Origin: ZC4RG30 sp035556135
GTDB taxonomy: Bacteria > Pseudomonadota > Gammaproteobacteria > Steroidobacterales > Steroidobacteraceae
DNA: 64,000 bases
Direction of reading: 5' to 3'
NCBI GenBank assembly: GCA_035556135.1
Contig: DATMFO010000003.1
Span: 744,001-808,000, forward strand
The translations under genes were made by a program, and so were the position numbers. Positions within the stretch are counted from its first letter, which is position 1, and the number at the start of each line of letters is the position of its first letter. The notes under the pieces were generated by a model. That model did not search any database. It saw only the letters and a list, made by a program, of their open reading frames with translations, and was not told the DNA's origin. Positions 59,881-64,000 of this stretch are shown in pieces.

Positions 59881-62411
59881 GCGCTCACCTTCATCTTTAC
59901 CCGCTCTTCATCAGTGGCGGGACGGCGCTGGCCGCGCTCTTCCACCAGCACGATGTTGCTGTCCAGCCGTTCGCTGTTGACGAAATGCCGGAAGCGCTTG
60001 CGGATCTCCGGGGTCTCCACTGCCTTCTTCCACTCGCATTCGTATGTGCCGATGACCAGCTGCATGGCAGCCTCGAGCTCGGCGGCAATGCCCAGTTTGT
60101 CGTCGCAGACCACCGACTTCAGGTAGTCCAGCCCGCCCTCGAGGTTCTCCAGCCACACCGAGGTGCGCTGCAGGCGGTCCGCCGTGCGCACATAGAACAT
60201 CAGGAAACGGTCCACGTAGCGGATCAGCGTCTGGCGATCGAGGTCTGCTGCCAGCAGGTCCGCATGCCGCGGCTTCATGCCGCCATTGCCGCACACATAC
60301 AGGTTCCAGCCCTTCTCGGTGGCGATCACGCCCACGTCCTTGCTCTGCGCCTCGGCGCATTCGCGCGTGCAGCCGGAGACCGCGAACTTGATCTTGTGCG
60401 GCGAACGCAGTCCCTTGTAGCGATTCTCCAGCTCGATGGCGAAGCCCACCGAGTCCTGCACGCCATAACGGCACCAGGTGGAACCCACGCAGCTCTTCAC
60501 CGTGCGCAGCGACTTGCCGTAGGCATGACCGGATTCGAAGCCCGCGGCAATCAGCTCGCCCCAGATGGCCGGCAATTGGTTGACCTGCGCGCCGAAGAGG
60601 TCGATGCGCTGGCCGCCGGTGATCTTGGTGTACAGGCCGTATTTCCTGGCCACCTGCGCAATCACCAGCAGCTTGTCGGGGGTGATCTCGCCACCTGGGA
60701 TGCGCGGCACCACCGAGTAGCTGCCATCCTTCTGCATGTTGGCCAGGTAATAGTCGTTGGTGTCCTGCAGCACCGCCTTGTCGGGCTTCAGCACGAACTC
60801 GTTGTACTGAGAGGCCAGGATGGAGGCCACGGCCGGCTTGCAGACGTCACAGCCCAGGCCCTTGCCATGCCGCTCGATGAGATCGGAGAACGAGGTGATC
60901 CGCCCCACCTTCACCAGGTGGAACAGTTCCTGGCGTGAATGCGCGAAGTGCTCGCAGATGTGATTGTTCACTGCCACGCCGCGCGCGGAGAGTTCGGCCT
61001 TGATGATCTGGGTCACCAGCTGCGCGCAGCCGCCGCAGGAACTGGCGGCCTTGTTGGCCTTCTTCATGCCCCCCAGGGTCACAACGCCCTGCTCCACGGC
61101 GGCGCAGATATCCCCCTTGCTGACATTGTTGCAGGAGCAGATCTGGGCGCTGGCCGGCAGCGCGGCCACACCGGCGCCGGTGCTCTCGCCACCTTCGCCG
61201 GCCGGCACCAGCATGGCCTCGGGGCGCGCGGGCAACGGCATGGCATTGAGCATCAGCTGCAGCCAGGTGCCGTAATCCCCGGCATCGCCCACCATGATGC
61301 CGCCGAGCAGGCGCTTGCCATCGGCGCTGATCACCAGCTTCTTGTAGACGCCGGCGCGTTCGTCCACCAGCGTGCAGCACTGCGCGTCGGGCGTCGCGGC
61401 CTGCGCATCGCCCAGCGAGGCTACATCCACGCCCATCAGCTTCAGCTTGGTGCTCATGTCGGCACCTGTGAACTGCCGCTCGCTGCCGCCCAGCAGCGCG
61501 GTGGCGGCAACATCTGCCATCTGGTAGCCGGGCGCCACCAGTCCGAACAGCCGGCCCTCCCACAAGGCGCACTCGCCGATGGCGTACACATCCGGATCGC
61601 TGGTTCGACAGCTGTTGTCGATCACGATGCCGCCGCGCGGCCCGACCTCCAGCCCGCATGCCCTGGCCAGCGCATCCTGGGGACGGATGCCGGCGGAGAA
61701 CACCACCAGATCCGTCTCGACGGACTCGCCATCGGCAAAGCGCAGCGCGTGCATGCGCTCCTTGCCATCCTCGATGGTCGTGGTCGACTTGCCGGTGTGC
61801 ACGCGCACGCCCAGGGATTCGATATGCCGGCGCAGCACACGGCCACCGCCGTCATCCACCTGCACGGCCATCAGCCGCGGGGCAAATTCCACCACATGCG
61901 TTTCAAGGCCCAGGTCCACCAGCGCCTTGGCTGCCTCGAGCCCCAGCAGTCCGCCGCCGATGACGGTGCCGGAACGCGCGCGGCGGGCCGCCTCGCGGAT
62001 CGCCACCAGGTCCTCGATGGTGCGGTAGACAAAACAATGCGCGCGCTCGCGGCCGGGGATGGGCGGCACGAAAGGATAGGAACCGGTGGCCAGCACGAGC
62101 TTGTCGTATTCCAGCACGCGCCCTGTATTCGTCGTCACGCGCCTGGCAGCGCGGTCGATAGACTCGGCGCGCTCGTTCAGGTGCAGGCCGATGCCGCCCT
62201 TCTCGAAGAAGCCCTCGGGAACCAGCGAGAGATCCTCGGCTGTCTTGCCGCTGAAGAAGCTTGTGAGTCCCACCCGGTCGTAGGCCGGGCGCGGTTCCTC
62301 GCACAGCACCGTGACGGTATATTCATGCGGCAGCGCGCACAACTTCTCGAGCAGGCGCTGACCCACCATGCCATTGCCGATCACCAGCAGCCTGCGTCGT
62401 GTCTGTGTCAT
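59877..62411 (-). CDS. nirB: NAD(P)H nitrite reductase large subunit NirB
   Basis: NirB reduces nitrite to ammonium with NAD(P)H. The 844-residue chain has an FAD/NAD(P)H part ('VIGNGMVGQR' at about 10-19), a BFD-type 2Fe-2S domain ('ICSCNNVSKGDICAAV', 'SSCGGC') and the siroheme/4Fe-4S domain with C-x5-C 'CVGSTWC' and C-x3-C 'CTREC'. Length fits E. coli NirB (847). It is the second gene after the nitrate transporter and overlaps the fusion reductase by 4 bases. Confidence 0.97.
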   Translation of the reverse strand: MTQTRRRLLVIGNGMVGQRLLEKLCALPHEYTVTVLCEEPRPAYDRVGLTSFFSGKTAEDLSLVPEGFFEKGGIGLHLNERAESIDRAARRVTTNTGRVLEYDKLVLATGSYPFVPPIPGRERAHCFVYRTIEDLVAIREAARRARSGTVIGGGLLGLEAAKALVDLGLETHVVEFAPRLMAVQVDDGGGRVLRRHIESLGVRVHTGKSTTTIEDGKERMHALRFADGESVETDLVVFSAGIRPQDALARACGLEVGPRGGIVIDNSCRTSDPDVYAIGECALWEGRLFGLVAPGYQMADVAATALLGGSERQFTGADMSTKLKLMGVDVASLGDAQAATPDAQCCTLVDERAGVYKKLVISADGKRLLGGIMVGDAGDYGTWLQLMLNAMPLPARPEAMLVPAGEGGESTGAGVAALPASAQICSCNNVSKGDICAAVEQGVVTLGGMKKANKAASSCGGCAQLVTQIIKAELSARGVAVNNHICEHFAHSRQELFHLVKVGRITSFSDLIERHGKGLGCDVCKPAVASILASQYNEFVLKPDKAVLQDTNDYYLANMQKDGSYSVVPRIPGGEITPDKLLVIAQVARKYGLYTKITGGQRIDLFGAQVNQLPAIWGELIAAGFESGHAYGKSLRTVKSCVGSTWCRYGVQDSVGFAIELENRYKGLRSPHKIKFAVSGCTRECAEAQSKDVGVIATEKGWNLYVCGNGGMKPRHADLLAADLDRQTLIRYVDRFLMFYVRTADRLQRTSVWLENLEGGLDYLKSVVCDDKLGIAAELEAAMQLVIGTYECEWKKAVETPEIRKRFRHFVNSERLDSNIVLVEERGQRRPATDEERVKMKVSA

Positions 62412-62424
62412 TTGATGTCCCCTG

Positions 62425-63687
62425 TCAGATGCGCGCCTGCACGACGGCGCCCCAGGTGGTGCGCCAGCGCCGCTTCACGCCAGCCAGTCCGACCAGTGCC
62501 AGCAGCGCGATGCTGCCGAACAGGAAGAAGCCGCCCGAGTACTGGCCGGAGAACTGGCGCGCCACACCGAGGCTGGAGGCGAGAAAGAATCCGCCCACGC
62601 CGCCGGCCATGCCCACCAGCCCTGTCATCACGCCGATCTCCTCGCGGAAGCGCTGCGGCACGAGCTGGAACACCGCGCCGTTGGCCATGCCCAGCGCCAG
62701 CATCGCCACCACCAGCACCGACAGCGCTGAAAGCGCCGTGGGCAGGTTGGTGCCGACCACGAAAAGCCCGGCAGCGGCGACGCAGTACATCAGCATCAGC
62801 GAGCGGATACCGCCGACGCGATCAGCCAGCGCGCCCCCGAAGGGCCGCACCAGCGAGCCGGCAAAAACGCAGGCGGCAGTGAGGTAGCCGGCCGTCACCG
62901 GCGACAGGGCGTACTGGTCGTTGAAATAGATGGTGAGCGAGGAAGACAGTCCGGAGAAGCCGCCGAAACTCACGGCATAGAAAAACATGAACCACCAGGC
63001 ATCAGGGGACTTCAGCGGCGCCAGGTATGCCGCCAGTGGTCTGCTCGGCGGATTGTTCGGACTGTCCTTTGCCAGCAATGTGTACACGGCAAGCGCCACC
63101 AGCAGCGGCAGCACGGCCAGTCCGATCACGTTCTGCCAGCCGAAAGCAATGGCCAGTGCCGGCGCAAACAGTGCCGCCAGCGCAGTGCCCGAGTTGCCCG
63201 CTCCGGCGATGCCCAGCGCGGTGCCCTGGTAGTGCGGCGGATACCAGCGCGAGGCCAGTGGCAATGCCACCGCGAAGGCAGCGCCCGCCACGCCCAGCAC
63301 CAGCGCCAGCGACAGCACGCCGGCAAAGGAATGGATGCCCACCATCCAGGCGGCCATCAGGCCAATGATCACCAGCAGCTGGCAGATCAGGCCGGTGCGC
63401 CGCGGCTTCAGGTGATCCACCATCACCCCGGCAGGAATGCGCAGCAGTGCGCCGGCAAGCACGGGGGTCGCTACCATCAGGCCCTTCTGCGCAGGAGTGA
63501 GGCCGAGGTCGGTTGCTATGGCAACACCCAATGGACCCAGCATCACCCACACCATGAAGCTGATGTCGAAATAGAAGAATGCGGCGAACAGCGTTGGCCG
63601 ATGGCCTGCCTTCCAGAAACCTGCATCCATCAGGTGGTCACCATGGGAGGGGATTACTAGTGATGGCAGGTGCAACTGTTGTGCCAT
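62425..63687 (-). CDS. NarK/NasA-family nitrate/nitrite MFS transporter
   Basis: A 420-residue permease of 12 helices. 'MDAGFWKAGHRPTLFAAFFYFDISFMVWVMLGP'-type positions at the start and the Gly-rich nitrate-signature stretches ('GLAGAGNSGTALAALF'-like) mark it as a nitrate/nitrite transporter. The ATG at 63687 (or 63690) has AGGGG 6-7 bases upstream; a start at 63630 has no such site. It begins the nitrate operon, 13 bases before nirB. Confidence 0.94.
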   Translation of the reverse strand: MAQQLHLPSLVIPSHGDHLMDAGFWKAGHRPTLFAAFFYFDISFMVWVMLGPLGVAIATDLGLTPAQKGLMVATPVLAGALLRIPAGVMVDHLKPRRTGLICQLLVIIGLMAAWMVGIHSFAGVLSLALVLGVAGAAFAVALPLASRWYPPHYQGTALGIAGAGNSGTALAALFAPALAIAFGWQNVIGLAVLPLLVALAVYTLLAKDSPNNPPSRPLAAYLAPLKSPDAWWFMFFYAVSFGGFSGLSSSLTIYFNDQYALSPVTAGYLTAACVFAGSLVRPFGGALADRVGGIRSLMLMYCVAAAGLFVVGTNLPTALSALSVLVVAMLALGMANGAVFQLVPQRFREEIGVMTGLVGMAGGVGGFFLASSLGVARQFSGQYSGGFFLFGSIALLALVGLAGVKRRWRTTWGAVVQARI

Positions 63688-63790
63688 CATGCGAATGCCC
63701 CTGCGGGCCCCTGCGGCCCTGCCAGAACATGCGGTGGCGCAGCCCTGCCGCGAAATGGGGCAAGGCTGGTTCAAAGTGGAGCAAGCGCGC

Positions 63791-64000
63791 ATGACGGGAT
63801 CGCGGCAGCTGCGGGTCAATGCTGACTTCTGCAGCAACATCGGACGACGCGAATCCAACCAGGACTTCGTGGCACTGTCGTGTGACACCGACGACGCGCG
63901 CTACGGACATGTGGTGGCGGTTGCTGACGGCGTCAGTGCCGGCACGGCAGGACGCATGGCGGCAGAGCTTGCAGTGCGCCACTTCATCGACGCGTACTAC
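63791..64000 (+). CDS. PP2C-type serine/threonine phosphatase, N-terminal part (cut by window end)
   Basis: The first 70 residues of a longer protein. 'NIGRRESNQDFVALS' and 'VVAVADGVSAGTAGRMAAELAVRHF' are the conserved metal-binding start of PP2C phosphatases (Asp of 'NQDF', Asp-Gly of 'ADG'). In Pseudomonas and relatives a bifunctional phosphatase/kinase lies beside nirB-nasA, which is very likely the case here; the kinase part is outside the window. ATG 63791 is preceded by GGAG (63778-63781); 63755 is an in-frame alternative. It is divergent from the nitrate transporter. Confidence 0.85.
   Translation, partial: MTGSRQLRVNADFCSNIGRRESNQDFVALSCDTDDARYGHVVAVADGVSAGTAGRMAAELAVRHFIDAYY

Noticed and set aside
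60939..62882. Open frame of 647 codons opposite nirB and the transporter
   Set aside because: Runs across two real genes on the other strand and shows no protein-like pattern.
63691..63790. Sigma54 promoter for the nitrate genes
   Set aside because: A TGGCGC...TGC stretch is present, but the GG-to-GC spacing is one base short and the orientation does not face the transporter.

Overview
The window reads as one continuous stretch of a high-GC gammaproteobacterial chromosome. The signs are a proB-proA pair, SthA-type transhydrogenase, HrpA, BipA, a very large TonB-dependent receptor, and molybdoenzyme and nitrate-assimilation genes of the Pseudomonas/Xanthomonas type. A free-living aerobe of the Xanthomonadales/Nevskiales/Steroidobacter kind is the best guess, but no phylogenetic marker here settles it. 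Genes are packed tightly, with many 1-8 bp overlaps. I see no insertion sequence, phage module, CRISPR array, rRNA gene or obvious pseudogene. No stretch longer than 300 bases lacks a gene; the longest gaps are 31380-31623, 40835-41064, 20285-20510 and 3587-3791.

Layout. 1-3.1 kb: tail of a PhzF-like gene, then a leftward trio (tandem ABC ATPase of the ModF type, degenerate serine hydrolase, gamma carbonic anhydrase), preceded by tRNA-Arg(TCG). 3.2-6.6 kb: a small secreted protein, then a molybdopterin operon, moaA-moaC-(mobA::moaD fusion)-moaE, behind a structured leader that may be a Moco riboswitch. 6.7-10.1 kb: leftward proB-proA-PDZ protein. 10.2-14.4 kb: acidic DUF6763-like protein, acyl desaturase, Cfa-type methyltransferase, FAD-linked D-2-hydroxyacid oxidoreductase. 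14.4-21.5 kb: a lipoprotein/TonB-receptor pair with a divergent MmyB-type regulator. 21.5-27.4 kb: TesB, ferredoxin-NADP reductase, a small unknown, MarR, and an ABC exporter coupled to a membrane-anchored winged-helix regulator. 27.5-41.8 kb: typA, rhomboid, diguanylate cyclase, PQQ-type sugar dehydrogenase, hrpA, MsbA-like exporter, sthA, def, an RRM protein and an esterase.

41.8-47.0 kb: a leftward operon for a predicted exported molybdenum hydroxylase (2Fe-2S, Mo and FAD/4Fe-4S subunits) continuing without a break into a 60-residue membrane protein, a cytochrome b and an unknown helical protein. 47.1-55.6 kb: bactofilin and zinc-ribbon protein, an ABC-2 exporter, EamA transporter, HupE-like protein with a membrane anchor protein, glycerol kinase, MFS transporter, and a small envelope protein. 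55.6-64 kb: assimilatory nitrate cluster (NarK-type transporter, nirB, a NirD::FAD-reductase fusion, nasA) with a divergent PP2C-type phosphatase (kinase/phosphatase family) cut by the window end.

Molybdenum links the window: the moa operon makes the cofactor, while the xanthine-oxidase-family enzyme and the nitrate reductase both need it. The strongest candidate for a little-described system is the 41.8-47.0 kb operon, which looks like a periplasmic, possibly lipid-anchored molybdenum hydroxylase delivering electrons to the respiratory chain through its own cytochrome b. All functions are inferred by reading the sequences; no database search was run.
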